Assembly (NCBI RefSeq): GCF_000003605.2
Contig: NW_003133369.1
Span: 66,685 to 89,819 of the forward strand
Reading direction: 5' to 3'
DNA length: 23,135 bases
DNA from: Saccoglossus kowalevskii
Lineage: Eukaryota; Hemichordata; Enteropneusta; Harrimaniidae
The notes beneath the pieces are model-generated. The model was not told the origin of the DNA. It ran no database searches and worked only from the letters and a program-made list of their open reading frames with translations. Position numbers and translations under genes: made by a program. Below are positions 8,587 to 18,805 of this stretch, in pieces. Positions within the stretch are counted from its first letter, which is position 1, and every line of letters starts with the position of its first letter.

Positions 8587-11500
8587 GGATGGTTGTAAAT
8601 GTTGAACTTTGACCCTAATTTGGTTGTTCGTTGTTTGTTTCTTCCAGGGTACATCGACAAATGTTTTGATTATTTCCTGTCTTCCACAACTATTCATTTT
8701 CTTAATTAGGATTCATTAAAATTTAATAATGATAATAATTAACCAAGTGGAGAGACAATTTCAAAATCAAACATGTGCCAAATTTTAGTGATTTCTTCAT
8801 AATCATAGTTTCACAATAAATACGATACTTTTCGCAAAGTATATGTATGCTGCCAAATTAGAGTTTTATAGAGTACAATTGTTGGTACCAGGTGAAAATG
8901 TGAAATTTTTAATTTCAGTATACTGCATAGAAACTCATATTTCACAAAATGAGTCAAAGTAGATAACTCTAAGTATTTTTTTTAGCTTGTTTAAAATAAG
9001 TTGTTTGATTTATTGTAATTTAAAATGTTGTCTTAGCAGTAAACCTACATAAGTATTTGTTTAATGCAGTTCATAACATTATTTCTCTGAGAAATGCTGC
9101 TAAGTTTGATTCCACAATATTTTTATGTAAATCATAAATCATAAATTGTTGCTAGCGAAATTAAAATGTCAAACGTAAATACACACATTATACCATTGCT
9201 TGATGCAAGTATACACCGAGCAGCTCCTTGTATGGTATTAAAGTATTGTGTGTATGAATAATGCTATAATTATGAAATCCATTTTTATTCTCAATATTTT
9301 TTTGTTTCTGATTTGAACACTGGATGTTCTGTTGTCATGGTGAAAGGATGCATGTTATTCATTGAATATTTTAAAATTAATATTTCATAGAGAAGATAGA
9401 AAGTGATTCTGATCTTTTATTTGGTAAAAAGGTGTTTGTTTATTAAATTGTTTTAATATAAATGAGCTGAATTCTGACAAACAGGATATTAAATCTATGC
9501 GAGTCCAACATTTTTTTGTGCATATATACGGTATGTAATTTGCCCAGTGATGCATTGCATATTTTTTGAAACTAGAAATTTCCATCAAATGACTGGTGCT
9601 TAAAATCGTACTTAATCAAAAAATGTACTTTTTTCTTATAAATGATACTTACTATTGGAACTGAAAGCATTATAAAATATATAATCCATTGTCTCACCAC
9701 GCTTTATATCTTGTCAACTTAATCAGAAACTTTTGCTTTCACATATTGGATGAATTACCATAGTTCCATAGTTTTAATGTATTTCCATAGTTCAGTATTT
9801 AAGCAGGATTTGAATGGGTATTGCCATGCAGGGAAATGCATGTCTGAACCTTGTATATATTTTTTATTAATTCATTGACCATAAACTTTAGAATGACTTA
9901 AAATCTGTGGATTGATCAAAGATTTTATAAGTTCAGTGTATGCAACTATACATCAGTATGGGATATATGAATTCTATTTTAAGTATGGCAGCATATTCGC
10001 AAGACAAATATTATTGGAGGTATTGAACATCAAATATGTGTGTCTGTGATGGATCTGGCTGTAAGTGGTTGTTTCAAGCAGGGTTTTCTAGTAACCCTTT
10101 TTGTTAAGGGTATATGTTGTGCATTTTTACCAATAAGCTTGTAAATGAAGTTTTTTCTTTCACAATCTAACATTGAGTGAGTTGATTGAAATGTACTAAA
10201 TAAACTATGATCAGCATTATCACATTTTAAAACTTACATGTACAACTTTTTTCAAAGCTACGAAAAAATTTATGATTCTACCGTCGATTAAATTGTGATT
10301 TCAGTCGCTGAACTGTTGACACGAAGCATCGTGTTCGATATCAGTCCCAATATATAATATAAATTGTTCAAATAAATTCTGAACACTCGCTGTGTGACAA
10401 TGAGACCACCTGTTGAAGATTTGTTACCAAAAGTGTACATACCATTCATATTTTTTTAGATTTTGTCTGTAAAGTTACGCACTTGACAGCCATTGGTGCT
10501 GTTCGCTGTTGAGAGTACATGTACTTGGCGAAAAGTGTGTGTGGCTGTCAATATGTTAAAAGTAATACCATATTTTCTCTATTTGAAGCACATCTCTATA
10601 TAAAAGTGCACATAAACCGATAATGAAAAATATAAATATTTTAAAACTTGAGGGCAATCGCAGGGATATTGTGTCATTGTGACGATTCATCTTCAAGACC
10701 TTGATGAAATTTTCACTACCACAATATTTTTTCCCGACTCACAAGGAATTGTTTTGCAAAATCAAATTGGTTTACAGTTTATATCACAATAAAACCCCGA
10801 AAAATAATTTGGTCAGTGGATTCACTCCAACTGTGTTGTCAGATGAATTTGTTGTTGTTGATTTTGGGATTTTTTTTCAAGACTATAATTTCTCAAATCT
10901 TTCATTGTGGTGTGAGGTTTGGACATCTTGCAATTTATGATCTTATTTTTGCACAATAACAAAAATAGTTTTCCATTTGCTTTAATAGACTTTTCATGCA
11001 ATATTTGCTGTATTCATTTTTAAAATAAATTAAAAAAAATTGCTCACTGATCCTAGATTTTTTCTTGAAAAATTCGCTAAACAAGTTATACATGTTTTAC
11101 CACATAAATTTGCACACCTAAAGTTTTAAATGGTAATATAATAAACATTTTAGAACATATTTCATAACATTTTTTTGAAGATAAAAAAAAAGTATTTTCT
11201 ACTAAAATAGTTTATATTACATTATTTTTAAAGTTTATTAAACAACTTTTTTCTGTGTGTTCATGTTATGGATTCTACAAAGGGTAAATAAAAAGATGAG
11301 GATGTGTATTAAACCCTGATGACATGTGATCACAAATTTGTGAGATTTCTGTGATACCATCTTTGCATATCATCTTTATGTACCTTTTTACTGACTCTTA
11401 CGTCTAAAACTTGGTTCATTTGGAATCCTGGCGTGGGACAATAGGTGATTATCTATTCCCTGCAAGATCTTGCATAATGTGTAAAATGTACAGATCTAAT

Positions 11501-12060
11501 GTCTGCCATAAAAATCGAATAAATTTGATTTTGAACTTAATTTTTTTTTATAGTTCCATATAAAAAATGCTGATCTTTAAGTGAGGAATATGGCTTTGAG
11601 ATACCCTTACTTCATCAAAATCTACCATCATTAAATATGTATAGCACAACGATGCAAATAACCCCCAAAATATAACTGATACAACGTTATGATTATTATT
11701 TGTTATTTTTCATGTTCAATTTCACTCATAATGTGAGATCTCGCAGTAAACGGAAAATTGTCTATTTATAAAAAAGCGCAATGGACATTATACTTGTTTT
11801 GTAGTAAGTAAACAAAACATACTCGAGTTTTAGTTTTATGCCTGAAAGTAACATGTATCCCTCACACTGTTCTTTGTAAATTTCTTTTGTTTTTCAATGT
11901 GTGCTGGTTTCACTGTATGTTGTTCTGTGAATTACAACAAATATCTATTTTTCCAAATATTTGCCAACATTTATAACGGCATTCACAAACATATACTGCT
12001 GAAAAACAATTGACTTTTTATTATGTACAACTCTTGTGCATTCCTATGAGTAGTATTGTA
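8587..12060 (+). other. DDR: Probable long DDR 3' UTR, no coding sequence
   Basis: No frame in this 3.5-kb AT-rich stretch looks coding on either strand. Several AATAAA hexamers occur (8815, 10199, 10371, 10788, 11024, 11287, 11518), but the best-formed end is at 12061, so transcripts may end at several places. An imperfect hairpin lies at 9179-9256. Whether all of this is UTR or part is intergenic cannot be told without transcript data. Confidence 0.5.
9179..9256 (+). other. Imperfect hairpin in the DDR 3' flank
   Basis: ATACACACA pairs with TGTGTGTAT (9 bp). After a 6-base bulge on the right arm, a 9-position inner helix with one mismatch (TTATACCAT with ATGGTATTA) closes a loop of about 35 bases. 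It is too irregular and large-looped to call a microRNA precursor. Confidence 0.3.
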
Positions 12061-12115
12061 AATAAACAGCTATTGCAAGTAATACAATGTTTGTCTGTGT
12101 ATTTTTGTTGTTTAT
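12061..12115 (+). terminator. Strong candidate poly(A) site for DDR
   Basis: AATAAA at 12061-12066 is followed about 20 bases on by a GT/T-rich element (tgtttgtctgtgtatttttgttgttt, about 12088-12113). This hexamer plus downstream element is the usual layout of an animal cleavage site. It is the last good one before the convergent gene. Confidence 0.5.
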
Positions 12116-12185
12116 TTATTTCCTCGATGTACTAAATTGCACATAACACAAGTCTAACATTATGATGAGGAGCATAATAAATGGT

Positions 12186-12191
12186 TTTATT
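12186..12191 (-). terminator. Possible poly(A) signal for the NB-ARC/TPR gene A
   Basis: A minus-strand AATAAA lies about 765 bases past the gene A stop. No closer canonical hexamer was seen. It would put the two convergent transcript ends within about 130 bp of each other. Confidence 0.3.
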
Positions 12192-12251
12192 CAAGGAAAT
12201 TAAATATTTTGGACCACCATTATAAGATGAAAATGTTCTCAAAGCACCAGG

Positions 12252-12625
12252 TTATTGTCTGTCGTCGTCGTCTGTAAACAATTCTATTTTTGACTTCTTC
12301 TTGAAAACTACCAGGCCAATTACTTTAAAACTTGATATGTAGGTACATTATATGGTCTTTGCTTCATGACAATATCTTCAATTTTCTATGTTTCGCAAAA
12401 AATGGTATTTTTGACTTGACTTGAAAACTAGCAGCTCAATTGTTTTGATACTTGGTATGTAAGTACTTTGGGTGAACATCTGAGATTTGTCCATTTCTGT
12501 GACGATATTTTCAATTCTTATTTTAGTGTGAATATTTTTGTCTTTTTTGGGGGGGGCGGAATGCATTTTTCGACTTCTTGAAAAACCACCATCTCAATTG
12601 CTTTGATACTTACTTTGTAACAAGT
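12252..12625. repeat. Degenerate tandem repeat, three units of a dispersed family
   Basis: Three successive copies of a unit containing tttttgacttcttcttgaaaacta, a CAATT-rich link, ctttgatacttggtatgtaagtac and a tgacgatattttcaatt tail. The block ttgaaaacta recurs exactly 120 bp apart (12301 and 12421), and a third, more diverged copy starts near 12571. It is preceded by a GTC microsatellite (12261-12272). A related unit lies in the DDR intron at 3635-3735. Confidence 0.7.
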
Positions 12626-12955
12626 TGATAAAAATTGTAATTGCCATGGTAACTACCATTCACTACCATGGTTGTGATAAGACAAGACCATCTTGGTACC
12701 AATAACCGTTGTATAGAACTCAACTGTGTTTTGAGGAAGGTTTCTGGTGTATATTCTGACAACCATGATTCGGATAGATATTTTGTTAGGTCAGTAAATT
12801 TATAAAAAAAATAGATATAATATACACATTATTGTTATAAATATTTGGACAATCCAAGTTTTAAACCTTTTAGGAATGGCACAGTTTCATAAGCATTGAC
12901 CGATCCTCTTGTGTCTGGAGATTATGTAACCCCCCCCCCCCCCAAAGAGCTAAAA
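12626..12955. other. Convergent intergenic / 3' flank
   Basis: No gene is seen. CCATGGTA and TACCATGG (12644-12651, 12664-12671) form an inverted repeat, and a run of 14 Cs lies just before the gene A stop (about 12930-12943). This is probably gene A 3' UTR. Confidence 0.5.
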
Positions 12956-13749
12956 CTATAATTTGGTTTCTAATGCTAACTTGAAATTATCTTTCACAAT
13001 TTCCATTTTTTGTTCAATTTCTATCATTTTAGCAGTTTTGTTGCATTCCATATATACAGAATGTATTCGTTTATACTCTGCCACAGTCTGTTTGGCATAC
13101 TCCCTAGCTTTTTTATAATTTTTCAGTTGGATGCATGCTTCTGTTAAGTAACCTAAGGACTCTGCAACGCCGTCGTTTTGTGGTTGTTGGGCAAGTACTT
13201 TCCTTCTCAACTCCACTGCTTCTCTGAAATTGACCTTCGCCTTCTGAAGCTTACCGGCACGAAGCATCACTTCTCCCAGCAGATGCATCGTGCTAGCGGT
13301 GGATGTGTGTTCTCCCATTCGTTTTTTTCTAATCTCCAATGATTTTTTAAAATTTACTTCCGCGTTTTCTAAATCTGCGATGCGTGAATAAACTTTAGCT
13401 CTGTTGTTATAAATTAGCGACATATCATGGTGATCCACTCCCATCTTGCGTCTCATTTCATAAGCTTCATCTAACAACTCTAGCGCTTTCTTCGTGTTTC
13501 CTCGCTTACTGTATTCCATGGCTACGTTATTCAACGAAATCACAATATCGTTTGCAGGCTTCTTGTTAAATCGTTTTTTGGTTCGCAGAGATAACTTGAA
13601 ATAATGAAACGCTTTCTCAGTATTGCCCAGTTGGTTGTAGTATAGACCAAGACCGTTCTGCATGCCACCCATAATAGGATGGTCTCCGAATAACTTGCCA
13701 CGCATCGAGAGTGACATCATGTGATATTTTTCACCTTCTGTCAGCTCCC
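12956..13749 (-). CDS. Gene A exon 4: main TPR array and stop
   Basis: The acceptor is ttttctgcag|gggagctg; the stop TAG is at 12956-12958. It encodes about five KLC-like TPRs with repeated ALELLDEAYEMR / SLEIRKK-type helices, ending FKLALETKL. The in-frame ATG at 13765 lies in the intron and is not a start. Confidence 0.92.
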
Positions 13750-16162
13750 CTGCAGAAAAGTACAAACAATTACTGAGTTTAGAAACACAGCTTCATTACA
13801 TGTATTATTTTTGTACTTTATTATATAGGTAATGTATTAGAATTGCCATCGACAACAAATGTGTATCTCACCGACAAATGTATGTACAACACCAAGACTT
13901 GATAGTGTGGATGCAGTGTGTCTGTGGGGTATCATGCCGAGTCTTTTCTGTATATCGTAAGCTTTGTAAAGATACCTGCAATGGGAAAATACCTAGTAAT
14001 ATATCTGTGTGCAGTATTTTAAAGGGCGGTGGTCGTCGCGTCGATCCTGTTCGATATGGGACTCACAGCGACGTATACAACGCATGTAAAAGGCATTGTT
14101 TGTTTACATGATCATACGAACACGCGCTGCGCGACGTCCACGCCCTTTAAACAAAAACTGTAGGACTCATCCAAATTGCTCAGTTTCGCGAACTTTCTGT
14201 AAACATACTCTCACGTGAACCTGTGACTGATTCTACAAGGTTGCTGGCTTTATTAGAAGAATTAAAAAAAATTAAAAATCTCTTGAACGCATTGAATACT
14301 ATACCTCAATGCCTGGCGTTCTTTACCCTGCATATGCCGATTCCATCCAATACTGCTATACACTCGTGCCAATGTATCTTGCATGTCAGTCATTGGTGAT
14401 AATAATTCAGCGGCTTCATTGTAATTATCGCTTGCTTCCTGCCAATTACCTGCAAACAATCAACTTTCTTGGCCAATCATATTCCATGAAATCATATTAT
14501 TGACTAATTCTATTTCCAAAAAAAAATCATAATATGGATCATTCATATTTCTATAAATTATATCCTAAAATTAAATCTTAATAATATAAATTATATGACC
14601 TAACTCCTACATCCCATTTCGGCTACGGTAATTCCAGTTATCAAACAATTCATATTCTTAGATCCTGAAAATATATTTTGTCTGATCACAATAAAAATCA
14701 TAACATTTTTTAAATTACCTCTAATTTGAGTAAGTGCCTGTCCATAACAATGCAACATAACAGCACAATCAGCCGGATCATTCTGCATTCTGGCTGAGTT
14801 CACGCATGCTTCATAGAATTCTACTGCTCCAGCAGATGGTAGAAAATTCATCAAGAGGTACTCGGCATGTTGTGCTACGTTAATCATTACGTGGTAACGT
14901 TCGTCTCCACAATGCATCGCCTCTCGTAAAAACTTTGCAATGTTCTGCATCTCAATGCTTAGTAGTGGAATTGTGCTCTTCGGTTTCCGATCAATGTAAC
15001 TTGACATCTGATGCAGTAAATCGGCGAAGAAGTCACAAAAGCGATCACGGACTAAGTCTTCATCGTGTAAATGTGAGAAATGGTCTCTGATGTACTCACG
15101 AATAAACGGGTGGATGTCGTACCTAAGTGTATCAAACGCATCGCTGATTTCGATTTCAACATTCTCTTTGTCTAATAAAGAACGTTTACATAAAGGATTC
15201 AACACATCCTGTTTAACTGTGGCTGTACTCGGTTTGCCAGTCACGGCAGCCGCTAGACGTGGTCCAAAGGACCCTGGAATATACTGCAATTCAGAGGATT
15301 TCTCTTGCAATATTGGTGACAAAGCATCCATAAATGTGTCAATCACAAGCAGTTTTTTGTCAGAGCATTCATCAAGACTGGACATTCTCTTTTCCAACCT
15401 GGTAGAAAGCTCTGTCGGAGTATATTGTCCATTTCGCAGTGCTGAACCAGCAACAATCAACAATTTGGGCAAAAAACTGCATAAATTAGCAAGTTTAACT
15501 TTATATTTCTGAATGTTTACACCTTCTGCAACTAATTCTAAGAGAGTTTCCGCATCTTCTGGTTGAAGTGGTTTGAGATCCAGCGAGTAGAGAACAATGT
15601 GGTTGACAACTCGAAATTTAAACCTTGTTGTGACTAAAACCTGAACCAAATCTGATGATTCTTCGATTAAATTTAGAATGGAATCAATAAACTCTGTTTT
15701 TGCTGTATTTTCAGCCAATAATATATCTTCTGCATTATCCAATAGTATGAGGTGATGATGTTTGGTGTTATGAACAATGTCCAATATACGTTGAAACGGT
15801 GATGTTAATTGGCTACTCGGAGAACAGCAATCATAGGCGACCGCTGATTTGTCTTTTTGAATATGTGATTGATCTAGTGCATGATACGATTGTTTTGATA
15901 GGGTAAACAGATTAACAAGCTGTGAAATGATTGGTTCAATACTCTTGACATTTCTAACACTAATATCATGTATATGCAAAACAGACTGATCTTCTTTGTA
16001 ACTTTCTTCCATTTTCTTCAATATCTGTTTTGCTAATTCTGTTTTCCCAACCATGGGTTGGCCTGTTATTTGAACGATCTTTTTACCAGATTCCAATGCC
16101 GTCTGCAACTCTGACAGCTCCTTCTCTCGACCAATGAACGTGATATTCTCTTGTGACGTCAT
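12956..16162 (-). CDS. NB-ARC / TPR STAND ATPase, complete four-exon gene (gene A)
   Basis: Exons 16162-14719, 14449-14305, 13975-13872 and 13749-12956 join in frame (phases 1, 2, 1) to 828 residues. The NB-ARC part has Walker A GQPMVGKT (34-41), Walker B LILLDNAED (138-146), a sensor-like VLVTTR (175-180), a degenerate GLPL-type segment (CSFLPKLLIVAG, 228-239), a winged-helix IPGSF (295-299) and IHPFIREY (350-357) where MHD would be. From about residue 480 a row of about 42-residue TPRs of kinesin-light-chain type runs to near the C-terminus. STAND proteins of this layout are nucleotide-driven switches that oligomerise; the TPRs would sense or bind a partner. No N-terminal death, CARD, TIR or other effector domain precedes the ATPase. 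The ATG has A at -3 and an in-frame upstream TAA, supporting the start. Its ligand and output are unknown; an immune role is inferred from family and tandem duplication. Confidence 0.9.
13872..13975 (-). CDS. Gene A exon 3: short TPR exon
   Basis: 104 bp between tcccattgcag and g|gtgaga. It encodes YLYKAYDIQKRLGMIPHR and the start of the next helix. It matches the 104-bp exon of gene B and was identified from splice sites and homology. Confidence 0.9.
13976..14304. other. Gene A intron 2 with TTAA element
   Basis: This 329-bp intron consists largely of the inverted-repeat element at 14023-14146. The matching intron of gene B (21726-22190) lacks it. Confidence 0.85.
14019..14150. mobile_element. 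MITE-like element with TTAA target duplication in gene A intron 2
   Basis: A 124-bp core (14023-14146) with terminal inverted repeats AGGGCGGTGGTCGTCGCG / GCGCGACGTCCACGCCCT is flanked on both sides by TTAA. TTAA duplication is typical of piggyBac-type insertion, though the end sequence is not one I can match to a named family. A longer relative lies at 18551-18805. Confidence 0.68.
14305..14449 (-). CDS. Gene A exon 2: first TPR region
   Basis: 145 bp between tgtttgcag and ag|gtatag. It encodes GNWQEASDNYNEAAELL through KERQALR, a helix-turn-helix TPR pair. The paralogous exon at 22191-22335 has the same length and phases. Confidence 0.9.
14719..16162 (-). CDS. Gene A exon 1: NB-ARC, winged helix and linker
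   Basis: One 1444-bp exon encodes residues 1-481 and ends att-aga-g|gtaatt. Continuing the open frame past 14719 adds non-homologous residues; the paralogue at 22684 stops at the same codon, which confirms the donor. Confidence 0.9.
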
Positions 16163-16500
16163 CTTTGTTCTACGGGATTCAATATACTGTTATTATATTG
16201 TATGGCAATTAGAATACGTTATAATAATTAGTGATCATTCACATGTGATAATTAATGCAGTTCATGGTGATAATTATATCGAAACAGACTATTAGGTATT
16301 CAGTCTACAATTAGAAGAAATAAATGCAGAAAACCATGAAGGGGTGTAAATAAGTGAATGTCAGTAAATATTACCAGGAACGAGGAAACACAATCTCCTG
16401 TGCTGGACAGCACATTCACTATCAAATCACAGTGTTTTTACCTGTTCGAAGCTAAATAATTTGATGCTAATCAACACGGCGCATGTGCAATAACTGGGAC
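16163..16500 (-). promoter_or_regulatory. Gene A 5' flank, possible 5' UTR intron
   Basis: On the minus strand a good donor (ttcgaacag|gtaaaa, exon end at 16442) faces weak acceptors at 16187 (aataacag) and 16170 (cccgtag), so a non-coding first exon and short intron are possible. Two direct copies of GTGATAATTA (16245-16254, 16267-16276) contain GATA-type cores. TGTGCTG-ga-CAGCACA (16399-16414) is a near-perfect palindrome. No TATA box is evident next to the ATG. Confidence 0.25.
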
Positions 16501-18290
16501 TAACCTTTTTAAGAGATGAGTAATTTAGTAATAACCAATTTTGAACTATTTTATACTGGGCATTGTCTATAGGATTCACATGAATTAGCTTGTACAGAAC
16601 CTTCAATTATTAGAAACTATCATGTACGTTTAATTTTGATTTTTTTAATACAACTGTACATTGCGATTTTTCTAATGACTATATACGAGATCGCAGATTA
16701 TCTCCTATATTGGAAAGGGGGGGTTAAGCGAATATATACGCCACAAAACATATTGTTTTTGCAAATTCTATTGCATAATGTTTTTATAACTGTATTGTGT
16801 CTAAATGTTTATATTGATTTGTTGATCTAGTGATTGTATGAAGCCGATGATGTCATTGATTATGATAATTGTACAGACAATATTAATTAATGGTGTATCA
16901 GCACATGTAAGTAAAATGTTGTCCAATGAAATAATCATTAAAAAGTATTGATATTATTGTCCATTATCAAAAAACAAAACAACCTTAGTTTCTATTTTTT
17001 CTGTGACCTTTGACCAAATACATAGCAGGCTCTTGGTAGCAAATGTAGATCATAGGCATACACATGCATCTGTAACACGTTTTATACAACATTTATTTTC
17101 AATTTGTACCTAATAATTTACCCATTCACTCTTAATTGTGAATTTATAAAGTCATTGACCTAAATAATTTTGACACTATAATCAATATTATAGCCACTGT
17201 TTGGGCTGATATATGGTTATTGAAGGTCTCATGCCACTAATTAACCAATTTAAATGCCCAGCAAGAACCAATGAAATTTTTTAAATATTATTTTTCTCAG
17301 GTGCTCCCTGTTTGAGGGCGTAATCACCTGGGTCAGAGGTGCGACCAACATGTGGTCTTTTGTTTACTACTTAGCGGCTGTGTACCTGTGGGTTTATTCT
17401 GTGTGTTAATGTATGTTCTAATCTTGGTGTTTTTCCAGTGATTTCTCTTGGTGCAATCCAAATACAGTAGGTGTGTCTTGTTTACCTGAGATTTGCAAGA
17501 GTTTGAGCTGGCCAACATGTTAGTTTTTTTCATATGGTTGATTACTGGCATGTTGATTTCCCATTTTTGAGCCATATTTTCAACTTTCTTCGTCATTTTC
17601 ATATAGCAATCTCGTCATATGTTAACATTGTCGTCTATGGAAATTCAATTAGTGGTATGAGCCCTTATAGCTCACACGGCTACCCTGGACGCCATCTTGA
17701 ATTTGAAGGGGTCAAAGATTACAGAAAAGGTAGCAAGACTTTTTTTTCGGTGGGTATTTAACTTACATGAGGTCATACACTATTGACACACATTTAGATA
17801 CGAAACAGTGATTATGAACACACTATGCCATAGAATCTTAATACAACAATCTGTGGCGTAGATATAATCTTATTTCTCCTTTCTTCCAGTATAATGGGGG
17901 CAATCTATGACCGCTTCTGGCCCATGACCTCTATTGTGAGGTTAAACGTCAATGAAGCACAATGCACATTTTTCATAACATATACAAACTAGTCTTAACA
18001 AAGTCATACATAATAGGTTTTAATAATTTCCAATAAGTTTTACTATAACCCGGCATCACAATACAAACTAATACCCATTAACAATGCCCAGTGTCAGTAA
18101 AAAACCTAACAATAAATATTAGCGTAAAACCACCCAGACTCTTAGTGTAATACAGTACGTATACGTTACCCACATTGTGTCGTATCCACCCAGTCGTAAC
18201 TGTCACGTAGTCTTGACGTAATGTAACGGTCTTGTAATGCTCGGCGTTACAAAGTGTTAATCGCTAATACTGATCTAGAATCTGTTAATC
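16501..18290. other. Intergenic DNA between the two NB-ARC/TPR genes, left part
   Basis: No coding sequence is supported; short open frames at 16636-16830, 17333-17602 and 17534-17761 have no domain or splice support. A minus-strand CAAGATGGCG (17690-17699), a perfect YY1-type core, is the only distinct motif. 17880-18290 is less AT-rich and richer in CpG than its surroundings. Confidence 0.5.
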
Positions 18291-18317
18291 AAATGTTAAC
18301 AGTAATGCCCACTCTAG

Positions 18318-18462
18318 ACTGCCGTATGTTTACACTATTTTTATGCGGGGAAACTCCAAGGGGAATCCCCTAGTTTGCGCAGTCGCAGTATTAACCCTAA
18401 CATTGAAGATCAACGCTGTTATTCACCACATGAGTACTGGTAACGCCAAAGTGGGGGCGGTT
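18318..18462 (-). promoter_or_regulatory. Candidate promoter: GC box, paired kappaB sites, TATA-like box
   Basis: Read on the minus strand toward gene A, in order: CCGCCCCC (18460-18453); the kappaB motif GGGGATTCCCC (18370-18360); a second kappaB motif GGAGTTTCCC (18357-18348) 13 bp on; CATAAAAATA (18344-18335); and an initiator-like CAGTCT about 25 bases further. Both kappaB motifs fit GGGRNWYYCC exactly. If it drives gene A, a 5' UTR intron of about 2 kb is needed; it might equally be an enhancer. Confidence 0.42.
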
Positions 18463-18550
18463 TACTTCAACGATACAACCGAATGAACGTGTGATTTCTA
18501 GACGATGTGTGCTACGTCAAATAGACATATATTTTTCGCGTGAAGTTTGA

Positions 18551-18805
18551 AGGGCGGTGGTCGTCGCGCAGCGATTTTGATTTTGATGGCGATTTTGATT
18601 GTTGTACAAACTGAGACCAAGTGTAATTAGGTAGTTTCTTTGGTGATTGGAAGGCATCGAAGAAGTCATTGGCGGTAATTAGTTTACGTCTCGTCCAGGT
18701 CAAAACTCGTATTCGTGATTTTCATTAAAAAAACGCATTGCATTGTGGGAAAAGCAATGTTTATCAACACATGTTGCACATTCGCGGCGCGACGACCGCC
18801 GCCCT
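18551..18805. mobile_element. Longer MITE-like element, same end family as 14023-14146
   Basis: The left end AGGGCGGTGGTCGTCGCGC pairs with the right end GCGCGACGACCGCCGCCCT. The right-hand interior (aaaagcaatgtttatcaacacatg) resembles that of the gene A intron copy (aaaaggcattgtttgtttacatg). Target duplication is unclear here. A 63-codon minus-strand frame (18512-18703) overlaps it and is not convincing. Confidence 0.6.

Noticed and set aside
10701-10940. 79-codon open frame in the DDR 3' flank
   Set aside because: Low-complexity Phe/Leu-rich translation of AT-rich DNA with no upstream signals.
15090-15512. 140-codon plus-strand frame opposite gene A
   Set aside because: Antisense shadow of the NB-ARC exon.
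17333-17602. 89-codon minus-strand frame between the STAND genes
   Set aside because: Lys/Asn/Thr-rich with no recognisable pattern or splice context; considered as a gene A 5' exon, but no in-phase donor was found.
18512-18703. 63-codon minus-strand frame with fairly protein-like composition
   Set aside because: It runs through the end of an inverted-repeat element, so the frame is a by-product of the repeat; no transposase similarity.
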